A stretch of 32,589 nucleotides of DNA from Myxococcales bacterium (GTDB taxonomy: Bacteria > Myxococcota_A > Polyangia > Fen-1088), in assembly GCA_003142855.1 (NCBI GenBank), contig PLNW01000003.1, positions 1-32,589 of the forward strand, given 5' to 3'. Both the position numbers and the translations under genes were made by a program. How positions within the stretch are numbered: position 1 is the first letter of the stretch; each line of letters begins with the position of its first letter. Below the pieces are notes generated by a model that saw nothing but the letters and a program-made list of their open reading frames with translations, had not been told where the DNA came from and made no database searches. Below are positions 32,583 through 32,589 of this stretch, piece after piece.

Positions 32583-32589
32583 ATGGTCA
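32583..32589 (+). CDS. kdpC: Start of kdpC, operon 2 (cut by window end)
   Basis: ATG GTC A at the window edge, 19 nt after kdpB, with GGAG 8 nt upstream. Called from gene order and SD only; no protein sequence is visible. Confidence 0.5.

Overview
The window is high-GC DNA, most likely from a Myxococcota-like (deltaproteobacterial) soil bacterium. This is inferred from a secreted VWA protein with a Gly/Asn-rich linker, a Kazal-like Cys-rich fragment, GTG/TTG starts, and sigma-54 regulators next to eukaryotic-type kinases. No tRNA, rRNA, CRISPR array or recognisable insertion sequence was seen.

Left part (1-15,000): the 3' end of a SpoIIE-type phosphatase gene is followed on the + strand by a Rieske/FAD reductase, a sterol-desaturase-like membrane hydroxylase and a GH38 alpha-mannosidase. 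A VapBC toxin-antitoxin pair follows. The 3' half of the mannosidase gene occurs again as two degenerate copies (6651-7644 and 10030-10340). The three copies bracket vapBC and a minus-strand multi-pass membrane protein with TPRs. Next on the minus strand are a Kazal-like fragment with 15-bp repeats, a GT21-like glycosyltransferase and a VWA protein. A frameshifted lipoprotein remnant and a D-cysteine desulfhydrase-like enzyme complete this part.

Middle (15,000-20,850): a PIG-V-like GT-C mannosyltransferase is followed by an NtrC/AlgB-type sigma-54 response regulator. Convergent to it, on the minus strand, are a stand-alone KdpD N-terminal/USP protein and a KinB-like histidine kinase, overlapping by 4 nt. 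KdpD is therefore split, and the usual OmpR-type KdpE is replaced by an AAA+ enhancer-binding protein.

Right part (20,850-32,589): two different Kdp potassium-pump operons lie head to tail. Kdp1 encodes a micropeptide, KdpF, KdpA, KdpB and KdpC, then a membrane-anchored Ser/Thr kinase and a tandem four-helix-bundle sensor protein. Kdp2 encodes a short receiver-Fis regulator, a micropeptide, KdpF, a divergent KdpA, an N-terminally extended KdpB and the first codons of kdpC.

Three sequences resembling sigma-54 -24/-12 promoters precede the kdpD-like/kinase pair, kdp1 and the kdp2 regulator. A shared 16-bp element (TGCAATTYGCGGGCAG) lies about 100-115 bp upstream of each predicted start. The picture is of a sigma-54/NtrC-controlled dual Kdp regulon, with a Ser/Thr kinase cotranscribed with the first pump. 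All regulatory statements are predictions from sequence reading.
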